A DNA stretch of 64,000 bases from Allokutzneria sp. NRRL B-24872 (GTDB taxonomy: Bacteria; Actinomycetota; Actinomycetes; Mycobacteriales; Pseudonocardiaceae), in the NCBI RefSeq assembly GCF_002155965.1, contig NZ_MUMH01000048.1, forward strand, positions 1 through 64,000, read 5' to 3'. A model generated the notes under the pieces. The model was not told the origin of the DNA, ran no database searches, and was given only the letters and a program-made list of their open reading frames with translations. A program made the translations under genes and the position numbers. This document shows positions 44,928 to 53,110 of this stretch, piece after piece (the stretch's first letter is position 1; each line of letters starts with the position of its first letter).

Positions 44928-45024
44928 AGGCACCTCCGCATGATGAACGGGCACAACGCTATTCATGCGTAGTGTGACGCGGCAGGGGCCGATCGTCGTC
45001 AGCTATTCACAGCTCGCTGACGGC

Positions 45025-45240
45025 TCAAAAACGGTGCCCTGAAGCCCGCCACGCGCCGGGGCCGGGGTGGTGCGGGCGCCGCAGCACCGACCCCCGTTCC
45101 GCCCACAACGAGCGCGGTTTCGGCGCGGTTTCGGGCGCGGACTGGCTCGCCACCGCGGTGATGACCGCCGCGAGGGCGGCCAGCTCCTCGTCAGTCGGCT
45201 CGCCCCGGACCACGCGCAGCAGCGGTTCTCCGGCGGTCAC
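45025..45240 (-). CDS. accE: Acyl-CoA carboxylase epsilon subunit
   Basis: A 71-residue protein [20 protein letters not shown], a Pro/Ala linker, then [22 protein letters not shown]. This N-terminal 'VxRGxPxxEELAAL' helix and the C-terminal W-x-x-R...PGPxxWR end are characteristic of the actinobacterial AccE subunit that stabilises AccA-AccD complexes. It overlaps the accD5 stop by 4 bases. Confidence 0.93.
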   Translation of the reverse strand: MTAGEPLLRVVRGEPTDEELAALAAVITAVASQSAPETAPKPRSLWAERGSVLRRPHHPGPGAWRASGHRF

Positions 45241-46877
45241 AGCGGGATGTTCCCGTGCTTCTTGGGCGGAAGCGTTTCGCGCTTCTCCTTCAACAGGTTC
45301 AGCGCGCGAGCGACGTATCCGCGCGTGTAGGACGGCGGGATCACCGAGTCCACGTACCCGCGCTCAGCGGCCACGTACGGGTTGCACAGGGTGTCCTCGT
45401 ACTCCTGCTGGAGCTTGGCGCGCAAGGCGTCCACGTCCTCGCCGCGCTCCGCCGCATGCGCGAGCGTCTTGCGGTGCACGATGTTCGCCGCACCAGAAGC
45501 GCCCATCACCGCGATCTGCGCCGTCGGCCACGCGAGGTTCACGTCCGCGCCGAGGTGCTTGGAGCCCATCACGTCGTAGGCGCCGCCGTAGGCCTTGCGG
45601 GTGATCACCGTGACCAGCGGGACCGTGGCCTCGGCGTAGGCGTAGATCAGCTTCGCGCCGCGCCGGATGATGCCGTTCCACTCCTGGTCGGTGCCGGGGA
45701 GGAAGCCCGGCACGTCCACGAAGGTCAGCACCGGGATGTTGAAGGCGTCGCAAGTGCGCACGAAGCGCGCGGCCTTCTCGCTGGCGTCGATGTCCAGACA
45801 GCCCGCGAACTGGGTCGGCTGGTTGGCCACGACACCGACGCTCTGCCCGTCCACGCGGCCGAAGCCGATCAGGATGTTCGGCGCGAACAACGGCTGCACC
45901 TCGAGGAACTCGCCGTCGTCGAGCACGCGGGTGATGACCTCGTGCATGTCGTAGGGCTGGTTCGCCGAGTCCGGGATGAGCGTGTCCAGCTCCCGGTCGT
46001 CGTCGGTCAGCGCCTCCGCGATCGAGGTCTCCGTCAGGCCGGGCACGTCGTAGACCGGCGGCTCGGCGAGGTTGTTCGACGGCAGGTAGCTCAGCAGCGC
46101 CTTGACGTAGCCGATCGCGTCGTCCTCGTCGGCGCCCATGTAGTGCGCGTTGCCGGACTTGGTGTTGTGCGTCCGCGCGCCGCCCAGGTCCTCGAAGCCG
46201 ACGTCCTCACCGGTGACGGTCTTGATCACGTCGGGGCCGGTGATGAACATGTGCGAGGTCTTGTCGACCATCACGGTGAAGTCGGTCAGCGCGGGGGAGT
46301 ACACGTGCCCGCCCGCGCACGGCCCCATGATCAGCGAGATCTGCGGGATCACGCCGGAGGCCTGGGTGTTGCGGCGGAAGATCTCGCCGTAGAGGCCGAG
46401 GGAGACCACGCCCTCCTGGATGCGCGCGCCACCGCCTTCGTTGATGCCCACGATCGGCCTGCCGGTCTTGAGCGCCAGGTCCATCACCTTGACGATCTTC
46501 TCGCCGTACACCTCGCCGAGCGAGCCGCCGAAGATCGTCACGTCCTGGCTGAACACGCACACCGGGCGCCCGTCCACCGTGCCGTAGCCGGTGACGACGC
46601 CGTCGCCGTAGGGCCGGTTGCGCTCCTGGCCGAAGTTGATCGAGCGGTGCCGCGCCAGCTCGTCCAGCTCGACGAAGGACCCGGGGTCGAGAAGCTTCTC
46701 GATCCGCTCGCGGGCCGTCATCTTGCCCTTGGCGTGCTGCTTCTCCACCGCGCGGGCGGACCCGGCGTGCACGGCCTCGTCGTTGCGGCGGTACAGATCG
46801 GCGAGCTTGCCGGCGGTGGTGTGCGTGTCCGGCTCCGCGCTCGGTGCCACGCCGATCGGTTCGGTGGCGCTGCTCAT
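45237..46877 (-). CDS. accD5: Acyl-CoA carboxylase carboxyltransferase beta subunit
   Basis: A 546-residue crotonase-fold carboxyltransferase transferring CO2 from biotin to acyl-CoA (propionyl-CoA in AccD5/PccB-type enzymes). It includes [39 protein letters not shown] (first oxyanion hole), [17 protein letters not shown], and the second-domain oxyanion segment [20 protein letters not shown]. The C-terminus [12 protein letters not shown] is typical of AccD5. It is co-translated with accE, and maf and accA3 follow downstream. Confidence 0.95.
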   Translation of the reverse strand: MSSATEPIGVAPSAEPDTHTTAGKLADLYRRNDEAVHAGSARAVEKQHAKGKMTARERIEKLLDPGSFVELDELARHRSINFGQERNRPYGDGVVTGYGTVDGRPVCVFSQDVTIFGGSLGEVYGEKIVKVMDLALKTGRPIVGINEGGGARIQEGVVSLGLYGEIFRRNTQASGVIPQISLIMGPCAGGHVYSPALTDFTVMVDKTSHMFITGPDVIKTVTGEDVGFEDLGGARTHNTKSGNAHYMGADEDDAIGYVKALLSYLPSNNLAEPPVYDVPGLTETSIAEALTDDDRELDTLIPDSANQPYDMHEVITRVLDDGEFLEVQPLFAPNILIGFGRVDGQSVGVVANQPTQFAGCLDIDASEKAARFVRTCDAFNIPVLTFVDVPGFLPGTDQEWNGIIRRGAKLIYAYAEATVPLVTVITRKAYGGAYDVMGSKHLGADVNLAWPTAQIAVMGASGAANIVHRKTLAHAAERGEDVDALRAKLQQEYEDTLCNPYVAAERGYVDSVIPPSYTRGYVARALNLLKEKRETLPPKKHGNIPL

Positions 46878-46970
46878 GACCGGTGAGCGTATCCACCGAT
46901 GCCAGAGGTGGTTACCGATGCGTATCCCACGTCACTCCATCAGCTTTCGATCACCGCGATCTGGAGCGAT

Positions 46971-47315
46971 TCAGTGCTGAGGCCGCTCGCGCAGGATCGC
47001 CTCGATCTGCGTCCGCACGCGCGGAAGTTCCTCGCTGGCGACCTTCCACAGGACGTCAAGATCAACCTCGAAGTAGGCGTGCACCGTCCGGTTTCGCATG
47101 CCGACGATGCTTCGCCACGGCACAGCCGGATAGGCGGCATGAACATCCGTCGACACGTGATTCGCGGCTTCGCCGATGACACCGATCCACCTGAGCAGCG
47201 CGGCCTGTCGAACCTCGTCGCGCTCCAAGGCCGCGTGTGAGCCCGGGAGGTTGCGCGCGATCGCGTCGGCTGCGTCCAGGATGTCCCGCAGGCGTTCGTC
47301 GGAGTCGCGCTTCAC
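46971..47315 (-). CDS. hepT: HepT-like RNase toxin
   Basis: A 114-residue DUF86/HEPN protein. The HEPN catalytic motif R-x4-H-x-Y is intact as RNRTVHAY (Arg 74, His 79, Tyr 81). LRWIGVIGEAANHVS and VPWRSIVGMR are typical HepT segments. HepT toxins cleave RNA and are inactivated by MntA, which adds AMP to the tyrosine. The start overlaps the mntA stop by 4 bases. The module sits between accD5 and an O-methyltransferase, not present in the reference mycobacterial order. Confidence 0.92.
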   Translation of the reverse strand: MKRDSDERLRDILDAADAIARNLPGSHAALERDEVRQAALLRWIGVIGEAANHVSTDVHAAYPAVPWRSIVGMRNRTVHAYFEVDLDVLWKVASEELPRVRTQIEAILRERPQH

Positions 47316-47635
47316 ACCGCCACCGCCTCATTGAGGATGCGCTCGCGCATGCGCTCCTTGATCCCGTTCGGAGTGGCGACCTGGGTGAACACGCCGAGCA
47401 GTTCTTCAACTCCCAGGGCAAAGCCGGTGAGTGCGAAGTAGCCGCCGTCGATTTCCACGAGCAGGTCCAAGTCGCTGTCGTCATCGGCCTCGCCCCTGGC
47501 GACCGAGCCGAAGACGCGGATGTTGCTGACGCCGAACTGAGCGGCGATCTCGTAGATCTCGTCGCGGTGGGCGCGGACCTCTTCGAGGGTGACGCGGCGG
47601 TGCGGGGCATCGGTGACGTCGACATCGGGGTCCAT
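47312..47635 (-). CDS. mntA: MntA-like nucleotidyltransferase antitoxin
   Basis: A 107-residue minimal nucleotidyltransferase. The active site VFGSVARGEADDDSDLDLLV fits G-S-x10-D-x-D (Gly 43, Ser 44, Asp 55, Asp 57). ATG 47635 has GGAGGAG upstream. MntA antitoxins AMPylate the HepT tyrosine; the overlap with hepT and the intact residues of both partners indicate a functional module. Confidence 0.92.
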   Translation of the reverse strand: MDPDVDVTDAPHRRVTLEEVRAHRDEIYEIAAQFGVSNIRVFGSVARGEADDDSDLDLLVEIDGGYFALTGFALGVEELLGVFTQVATPNGIKERMRERILNEAVAV

Positions 47636-47681
47636 GGCTCCTCCTTCCCGCCGTGCACCGCCCATCATCCCAGAAGCTCGC

Positions 47682-48728
47682 TCAGGCGGGCACGGCTCGA
47701 AGCACGCTCATCGAGATGGGGAAGGCGCAGCGGGCGACCGAGGAGATGCGCAGCCCGGCACCGGCGAGCAGCGCGGCGAACTCCTCGCGGGTGCGCTCCT
47801 TGCCGGTGGTGCACACCATCATGTTGAGGTCGCTCATCACCACGAACGGCTCGTCGGCGAAGTCGGTGGTGCCGGAGGGCATGACCTGCTCGATGATCAA
47901 CAGCTCGCTGTCGGGGCGCATGGCCCTGGCGCAGCTGCGCAGGATGCGCGCGGCGTTGGCGTCGTCCCAGTCGTGCAGGACGCTCTTGAGCACGTAGGTG
48001 TCGTGGCCAGCCGGAACGGACTCGAAGAAGTCGCCGGGCAGTGCGCGGCAGCGGTCGGCGACGGGGGCGAGCACGGGCGCGGCCTCCGCCAAGCCCATGG
48101 GCAGGTCGTAGAGGGTGCCGCTGACGTGCGGGTTCGCGGCGAGCAGGCTCGCGATGAGGGTGCCGTTGCCGCCGCCGACGTCGACGAGCGTGCGCGTGCC
48201 GCTGAGGTCGCACTCGGCGACGATCGCGGGGTTCTGCGTCGAGGTGGTCTCGGCCATGGCGCCGTTGAAGTGGGCCTCAGCCTCGGGGTTCTCGGCCAGC
48301 CACTCGAAGGCGGTGCGGCCGTGCTCCAGCTCGATGCCGGAGCGCCCGGTCCGCACGCTGTCGGCCATGCGGCCCCACGACTTCCAGGTCGGCTCCCCGC
48401 CGAAGGTGAGCGCGAGGTTGCGCACGGAGCCGGTCACGCCCTCGCGCAGCACCTCCCCGGCGCCGGTCAGCGTGTAGACGTCCGGCTCGGTCTCCTTGAC
48501 GAGCCCGACCTGGGTGGCGCCGCGCAGCAGCCGCTTCAGCGATGGTTCGTGCAGGTCGAGTTCGGTGGCGAGCTGCGAGGTGGTGCGAGCGCCGTCAGCG
48601 AGCGCGTCGGCGACGCCGAGCCTGGCGACGGTGTGCACGACCTGGGCCGGGCAGAAGGCGAACAGCATGCCCACGACGTACGCGCGGTCGGCGTCCACGC
48701 CCAAGCCCGCGATCTGGTCGACGCTCAT
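47682..48728 (-). CDS. SAM-dependent O-methyltransferase (family 2)
   Basis: A 348-residue enzyme of the acetylserotonin/hydroxyindole O-methyltransferase-like family used in antibiotic tailoring. An N-terminal winged-helix dimerisation domain (VARLGVADALADGARTTSQL) precedes the SAM-binding domain with LVDVGGGNGTLIASLL, the catalytic-base region VLKSVLHDWDD and a C-terminal VCTTGKERTREEFAALLAGAG. ATG 48728 follows AGAGG. No other biosynthetic genes are nearby, so it is an orphan; the substrate is unknown. Confidence 0.88.
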   Translation of the reverse strand: MSVDQIAGLGVDADRAYVVGMLFAFCPAQVVHTVARLGVADALADGARTTSQLATELDLHEPSLKRLLRGATQVGLVKETEPDVYTLTGAGEVLREGVTGSVRNLALTFGGEPTWKSWGRMADSVRTGRSGIELEHGRTAFEWLAENPEAEAHFNGAMAETTSTQNPAIVAECDLSGTRTLVDVGGGNGTLIASLLAANPHVSGTLYDLPMGLAEAAPVLAPVADRCRALPGDFFESVPAGHDTYVLKSVLHDWDDANAARILRSCARAMRPDSELLIIEQVMPSGTTDFADEPFVVMSDLNMMVCTTGKERTREEFAALLAGAGLRISSVARCAFPISMSVLRAVPA

Positions 48729-48815
48729 CGGGATTCCTCTCCTCAGCGAGGGCCTCGCCGGAGAATGTCTCCCACGGCGGTTAAACCCGCTCGCCGAAGG
48801 TTGACCCGAACGGGT

Positions 48816-48828
48816 GTCCACAGTGGAC
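48816..48828. repeat. Iterated palindrome GTCCACAGTGGAC, intergenic
   Basis: The only exact copy outside a gene, between the divergent O-methyltransferase and birA genes. Confidence 0.8.
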
Positions 48829-48878
48829 CGATCGGCCCCGGCGCGGGCGCTCTACCACGGCGACTACCGTGACCAGGT

Positions 48879-49739
48879 GTGATAGCCGATCTCGCTGCCC
48901 TTCCCTCGGACGCGTTGCGCGCCGAGCTGCTGGCGCCGAACGGTCCGTACACCTCGCTGGAGGTGCTGGAGCGGACCGGATCGACCAACACCGACCTCGC
49001 CGCGGCGGCGCGGGAGGGCGCGCCGGACCGCACCGTGCTCATCGCCGAGGAGCAGACGGCGGGACGCGGCCGCAACACCCGGTCATGGCTCTCACCGGCG
49101 CGCGCGGGCATCCACGTGTCCGTGCTGCTGCGCCCGGCCGAGGTGCCGGTGGCCCGGTTCGGCTGGTTGATGGTGCTCGGCGGAGTCGTGGTCCAGCGCG
49201 TGGTCAGCGGCCTCTGCGGGGTCGACGCGGTGCTGAAGTGGCCCAACGACCTCCTGGTCGGCCCCGATCGGGCGAAGTGCTGCGGCGTGCTGGCGGAGGC
49301 GGTCACCGGGGCAAGCGGACCGGCGGTGGTGCTCGGCATCGGGGTGAACGTCCACCAACGCGCGGATGAACTTCCGGTCGGCCCCGGCGGGCTCCCGCCG
49401 ACCTCGCTGGCCCTGCAGGGCGCGGAGTGCCTGGAACGCGATCGCATCCTCGTGGAGTTGTTGCGGGAGCTGGACATCGCGGAGCGGCGCTGGCGCGAGC
49501 ACGGCGGTGACCCGGTGCGCAGCGGGCTGGTCGAGGAGTACCGGCAGGTCTGCGGCACGCTGGGCCAGCGCGTTCGCGTCGAGCTGCCGGGCAGCGGTGG
49601 CGGCACCCGCTTCCTGCACGGCGTCGCCGAGGACGTCGACGACGACGGCAGGCTGGTCGTGCGCGCGGCCGACGGCTCGACGCAACCGATCTCCGCCGGT
49701 GACGTCATCCATTTGCGCCCGGGCACCCATCCCGAGTGA
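48879..49739 (+). CDS. birA: Biotin--acetyl-CoA-carboxylase ligase
   Basis: A 286-residue biotin protein ligase without the N-terminal HTH of E. coli BirA (class I). Seen: RTGSTNTDLAAAA, the biotinyl-AMP loop GRGRNTRSWLSP, LKWPNDLLVG, KCCGVLAEAVTG, and IGVNVHQ. GTG 48879 lies 8 bases after TACCGT (48865-48870), leaderless. It charges AccA3 and other biotin carriers. Confidence 0.93.
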   Translation: MIADLAALPSDALRAELLAPNGPYTSLEVLERTGSTNTDLAAAAREGAPDRTVLIAEEQTAGRGRNTRSWLSPARAGIHVSVLLRPAEVPVARFGWLMVLGGVVVQRVVSGLCGVDAVLKWPNDLLVGPDRAKCCGVLAEAVTGASGPAVVLGIGVNVHQRADELPVGPGGLPPTSLALQGAECLERDRILVELLRELDIAERRWREHGGDPVRSGLVEEYRQVCGTLGQRVRVELPGSGGGTRFLHGVAEDVDDDGRLVVRAADGSTQPISAGDVIHLRPGTHPE

Positions 49740-49788
49740 GCCACCCGGGCCGGTACCGTGTGGCCGTCGCACACCCCAGGAGGAGCCC

Positions 49789-50304
49789 GTGGCCTACCCG
49801 GACGATCTGCTTTCCGATGACGAGCAGGTCGTGGTGCACAAGCACCCGCACTGGAAGATGCTGATCTTCCCGGTGTTCGTCCTGCTCGTCGTCGTCGGCG
49901 GGGGCATCTACCTCGCCACGCTCGTGCAGCAGACGGAGTGGGCGATGATCGGCCAGATCGCGATCGCGGTCGTCGGCGGCATCCTGCTCATCTGGCTGGT
50001 GCTCGCCCCGTTCGTGCGCTGGCGCACCACGCACTTCGTCGTGACCACGCACCGGCTGATGGTCCAGGAGGGCGTCCTGAAGCGGACCGGGATCGACATC
50101 CCGATGTCGCGCATCAACAGCGTGCGCTCGGTGCGCGGGCTGACCGACCGGCTGCTGGGCTGCGGCACCCTGATCGTCGAGTCCGCATCCGACGAGCCGC
50201 TGGAGTTCGACGACATCCCCAGGGTCGAGTACGTCCGCACGATGCTCTACCGCGAGACCAACGACGATCCGAACGACGACTACGTGCGCAAGCAGGGCCG
50301 CTGA
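49789..50304 (+). CDS. PH-domain membrane protein
   Basis: A 171-residue protein with two N-terminal membrane helices (MLIFPVFVLLVVVGGGIYLA and IGQIAIAVVGGILLIWLVLA) followed by a bacterial PH (bPH2) domain (FVVTTHRLMVQEGVL, IDIPMSRINSVRSVRGLTDR, GTLIVESASDEP). GTG 49789 follows AGGAGGAG. It is the counterpart of Rv3278c, next to birA. Molecular role unknown. Confidence 0.9.
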   Translation: MAYPDDLLSDDEQVVVHKHPHWKMLIFPVFVLLVVVGGGIYLATLVQQTEWAMIGQIAIAVVGGILLIWLVLAPFVRWRTTHFVVTTHRLMVQEGVLKRTGIDIPMSRINSVRSVRGLTDRLLGCGTLIVESASDEPLEFDDIPRVEYVRTMLYRETNDDPNDDYVRKQGR

Positions 50305-51240
50305 GTGGGCGCGCGTGAGGTCGGCCTGCCGACCAGGTCCGTTCCGCTGGAGTCCTACTACCCGCAGCGCGTGACGATCTGGGAGGTCGGCGCGCGAGAC
50401 GGGCTGCAGAACGAGAAGTCGATCGTCCCGGTCGCGACCAAGCTGGAGTTCCTGGGGCGCCTGGCCGACGCCGGGCTGACCACCTTGGAGGCGACCAGTT
50501 TCGTGCACCCCAAGTGGGTGCCGCAGCTGGCCGACGCCGAGGAGCTGCTCGCGGGCCTCGACCGCCGCCCCGGCGTCGACTATCCGGTGCTGGTGCCCAA
50601 CGAGCGCGGTCTTGAGCGCGCGCTCGACTCGGGTGTCGGGCACATCGCGATCTTCGCCAGCGCCACCGAGAGCTTCGCCAAGCGCAATCTCAACCGCACC
50701 CTCGACGAGCAGTTCGAGATGTTCGAGCCGGTCGTCACCAGGGCGCTGGCCGAGGGACTGCGCGTGCGCGGCTACATCTCGATGTGCTTCGGCGACCAGT
50801 GGGAGGGCGACGTCGAGCCGGAGCAGGTGCACCGGGTCGGCGAGCGGCTGCTGAACATGGGCTGCTGGCAGATCTCCCTCGGCGACACCATCGGCGTCGC
50901 GACGCCCGGGCTGGTCGAGGACGTGATCGCGGGCTTCGACGAGATCGACCGGCTCGCCGTGCACTTCCACGACACCTACGGCCAGGCGCTGGCCAACACG
51001 CTGACCGCGCTGCGCTGCGGAGTGTCCACAGTGGACTCCTCGGCCGGCGGGCTCGGCGGCTGCCCCTACGCGGAGTCGGCGACCGGCAACCTCGCCACCG
51101 AGGACCTGGTGTGGGCGCTGGACGGCATGGGCGTGGAGCACGGCGTCGACCTCGACGCGCTCGCCAGGACCAGCGCGTGGATGGCGCAGCAGCTCGGCCG
51201 CCCGAGCCCGTCGCGGGTGGTCCAGGCGCTCACGGGATGA
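50305..51240 (+). CDS. Hydroxymethylglutaryl-CoA lyase
   Basis: A 311-residue HMGL-like TIM-barrel lyase that cleaves HMG-CoA to acetoacetate and acetyl-CoA. VTIWEVGARDGLQNEK, the metal-binding VHFHDTYGQALANT and the active-site cysteine motif GGLGGCPYAESATGNLATED are present. It starts immediately after the PH gene stop. It is the last step of leucine breakdown; the carboxyltransferase at 53111 could belong to the same pathway. Confidence 0.92.
   Translation: MGAREVGLPTRSVPLESYYPQRVTIWEVGARDGLQNEKSIVPVATKLEFLGRLADAGLTTLEATSFVHPKWVPQLADAEELLAGLDRRPGVDYPVLVPNERGLERALDSGVGHIAIFASATESFAKRNLNRTLDEQFEMFEPVVTRALAEGLRVRGYISMCFGDQWEGDVEPEQVHRVGERLLNMGCWQISLGDTIGVATPGLVEDVIAGFDEIDRLAVHFHDTYGQALANTLTALRCGVSTVDSSAGGLGGCPYAESATGNLATEDLVWALDGMGVEHGVDLDALARTSAWMAQQLGRPSPSRVVQALTG
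51024..51036. repeat. Iterated palindrome GTCCACAGTGGAC
   Basis: Inside HMG-CoA lyase; read as S-T-V-D (VSTVDSSAGG). Confidence 0.8.
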
Positions 51241-51932
51241 ACCCGTGGGTCGCGCCGCTCCCGGTGCTGCACTGGGTGGAGTCCTACCCGGTGCTGACGT
51301 GGCAGGGCGATCGTCCGTGGTTGGCGATCTCCTCCGGCGTGCACGGCGGAGGTGTCGGTGAGCGTTCCTGGGTCGTCAACGCGACCGTCGGAACGAACTA
51401 CGACCGCCCCGACCCGGGCGCGCACGTCGCCGAACTCGCTGCGGCGTCAGGACTTTCCGGCGCTGGCACGGGTTTGCTGACCGCCGTCGACGTCCGCCTC
51501 GCCGTCACGAACTCCGACAGCGGCGTCGTCGCTTCCGTGACCACCGGCATCGGCCTGCACCCCACGTGGGCCGCTGCGAAATCCTCCGCTGGGTCAATGC
51601 TCGACCCCGCGAGCGGGTCTTCGGTGGACGTTTCGCCGGGGACCATCAACGTCGTGTGCTGGCTTCCCGCCCGGATGTCCGAGGCGGCGTTGGTGAACGC
51701 CGTCGCCACAGTCGCGGAGGCCAAAGCCCAAGCGCTGCGCGAAGCCGATGTTCCCGGCACCGGAACCGTCACCGACGCGGTCGTGCTGCTGTGCCCCACC
51801 GACGGCGTCGCGGAGCAGTACGGCGGCCCGCGCTCGCGGATCGGCTCCGCGATGGCGCGCGCCGTCCACGCGTCGATCGCGGAGGGCCTGCGCGTGAAGT
51901 TCCCGCGCTACGAGCCCTGGACCGGCCCCTGA
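51237..51932 (+). CDS. cbiZ: Adenosylcobinamide amidohydrolase (CbiZ family)
   Basis: A 231-residue CbiZ-type protein that cleaves the amide side chain of adenosyl-(pseudo)cobalamin or cobinamide in corrinoid salvage. Visible: LAISSGVHGGGVGERSWVVNATVG, GLLTAVDVRLA, TTGIGLHPTW, and GTVTDAVVLLCP. ATG 51237 overlaps the lyase stop. No other cobalamin genes are close. It supplies cofactor only indirectly, so the coupling to HMG-CoA lyase is unexplained. Confidence 0.85.
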   Translation: MNPWVAPLPVLHWVESYPVLTWQGDRPWLAISSGVHGGGVGERSWVVNATVGTNYDRPDPGAHVAELAAASGLSGAGTGLLTAVDVRLAVTNSDSGVVASVTTGIGLHPTWAAAKSSAGSMLDPASGSSVDVSPGTINVVCWLPARMSEAALVNAVATVAEAKAQALREADVPGTGTVTDAVVLLCPTDGVAEQYGGPRSRIGSAMARAVHASIAEGLRVKFPRYEPWTGP

Positions 51933-52270
51933 ACCAGCTCGGGGAAGTCCTCGGGCGCGGTGAACCACGCGATCTCACCGATGTTGAGCCGATGGTTTCG
52001 CGCGGCCATGTCAGCGGCTTCGGCCTCGATCCGCGCGGCCGACTCCTCCGGCGTGCTGGTCCACGGCTGGAATCCGTCCCGCATGCCGCCGGGGATCATC
52101 GCGCCGTCGCGGACCAACTGCGCGGCAGCGGCGGCGGCCCGCACGAGCAGATCGTTGATGTCGATGCCGTCCTCGGCGTTCTCCCGGAAGTACCCGACGA
52201 TGTCGAGCAGAGTCATCCAGTCGTACTCGAACGACGCGGCGACGTACTCCTTGAGGTCGTCGTAGTTCAC
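51908..52270 (-). CDS. Probable immunity protein of the adjacent toxin
   Basis: A 120-residue acidic soluble protein (MNYDDLKEYVAASFEYDWMT; DGIDINDLLVRAAAAAAQLV). GTG 52270 overlaps the stop of the upstream toxin-like gene (GTGA). Small size, acidity and coupling to a polymorphic-toxin-like gene suggest it is the immunity protein; the family is not recognised. Its end overlaps the convergent cbiZ by 25 bases. Confidence 0.6.
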   Translation of the reverse strand: MNYDDLKEYVAASFEYDWMTLLDIVGYFRENAEDGIDINDLLVRAAAAAAQLVRDGAMIPGGMRDGFQPWTSTPEESAARIEAEAADMAARNHRLNIGEIAWFTAPEDFPELVQGPVQGS

Positions 52271-52866
52271 GATCGGCCGTCCTGTCCCTCGTGGTCCAGA
52301 TGGATCTTGAGCAATGTCTTCCTGGCCTTGTACGTCGTGGTCTGCTCGCCCGGGACCGCGAGGTCCATCGTCGGGTCATTCTCCCCGCCACTGCGGCTGT
52401 GCGTGCGGAACGCGATCGTGGTCCCGTCCGGGAACTCGTAGAAGTCGCCGCCGTACTGAGTGGCGGACCGCGACACAGCTCCCACCTTGAGCGCGGCGAA
52501 CCCGGCGTACAGCTCCTCCACCGAGTCCACGAGCCGGATCGGCATCCGCTTTCTCCCCTTCGGCGCACGGCCGATGTCCTCGCCGCCGTTGAGCACGTGT
52601 TCCTTCGCGGTCTTGCCCTTCCAGCGACCCGGCGGCACGGCCGTCGTCGTGACCGCGGGCATGACCGTGGGTGTGGGCGCCGCGCTCCCCATCCGGTCGG
52701 CGAAGTCGTGCAGCGCCGCGCTGAGCGTCCCGGCGAACTCAGCGGCAGCGCCGATCGCGGTCGTGATGCCGGACAGCTCGCCGACCACCTCCGCGTGGTT
52801 GCTGCCGCCCATCGCGACCGCCAAGCCGTCGCGCGCGTCAGCGGCGTGCTCGCACGCGTCGAGCAC
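52267..52866 (-). CDS. Polymorphic-toxin-like protein, N-terminus interrupted
   Basis: 199 residues from GTG 52866. Residues 1-75 are helical and Ala-rich (VVGELSGITTAIGAAAEFAG), like the N-terminal domain of actinobacterial secreted polymorphic toxins. The C-terminal domain (about 80-199) has KGKTAKEHVLNGG, YGGDFYEFPDGTTIAFRTHS and GGENDPTMDL, which resembles small RNase-type toxin domains, but I cannot name the family. In the same frame upstream lies a further helix-like stretch (52873-52938), cut off by TGA at 52870-52872. The gene may be decayed at its 5' end. Confidence 0.55.
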   Translation of the reverse strand: MLDACEHAADARDGLAVAMGGSNHAEVVGELSGITTAIGAAAEFAGTLSAALHDFADRMGSAAPTPTVMPAVTTTAVPPGRWKGKTAKEHVLNGGEDIGRAPKGRKRMPIRLVDSVEELYAGFAALKVGAVSRSATQYGGDFYEFPDGTTIAFRTHSRSGGENDPTMDLAVPGEQTTTYKARKTLLKIHLDHEGQDGRS

Positions 52867-52941
52867 GCGTCAGCGAGCTGCCTGGACGACAGCGGCCGCT
52901 GCTCGGACGCGGTCGCCGATCTCCCCCTGAGACGCGGTCAG
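52867..52941 (-). pseudogene. Remnant N-terminus of the toxin-like gene
   Basis: In frame with the toxin but separated by TGA at 52870-52872, this segment reads LTASQGEIGDRVRAAAAVVQ and so on, an amphipathic helix of the kind that begins this toxin class. A GGGAGG ribosome site (52942-52947) lies 6 bases before a GCG codon where a GTG would be expected. I infer loss of the start plus a nonsense change; a sequencing error is the alternative. Confidence 0.4.
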
Positions 52942-53110
52942 CCTCCCGGAGAACGTGCGTCTCCGGTGTTCATCGGCAGGCAGCGAGCGTCGGTTGCCCG
53001 CGCGTACGGCGCACCGTGCAGGCAAACGCACGTGGTGTTACACCTTCTCGCGCTGGATGGTGAGGGGCGTCATACGCCGTGGTCTGAGCGAGGCCGTTAA
53101 TCTGCGGGAT

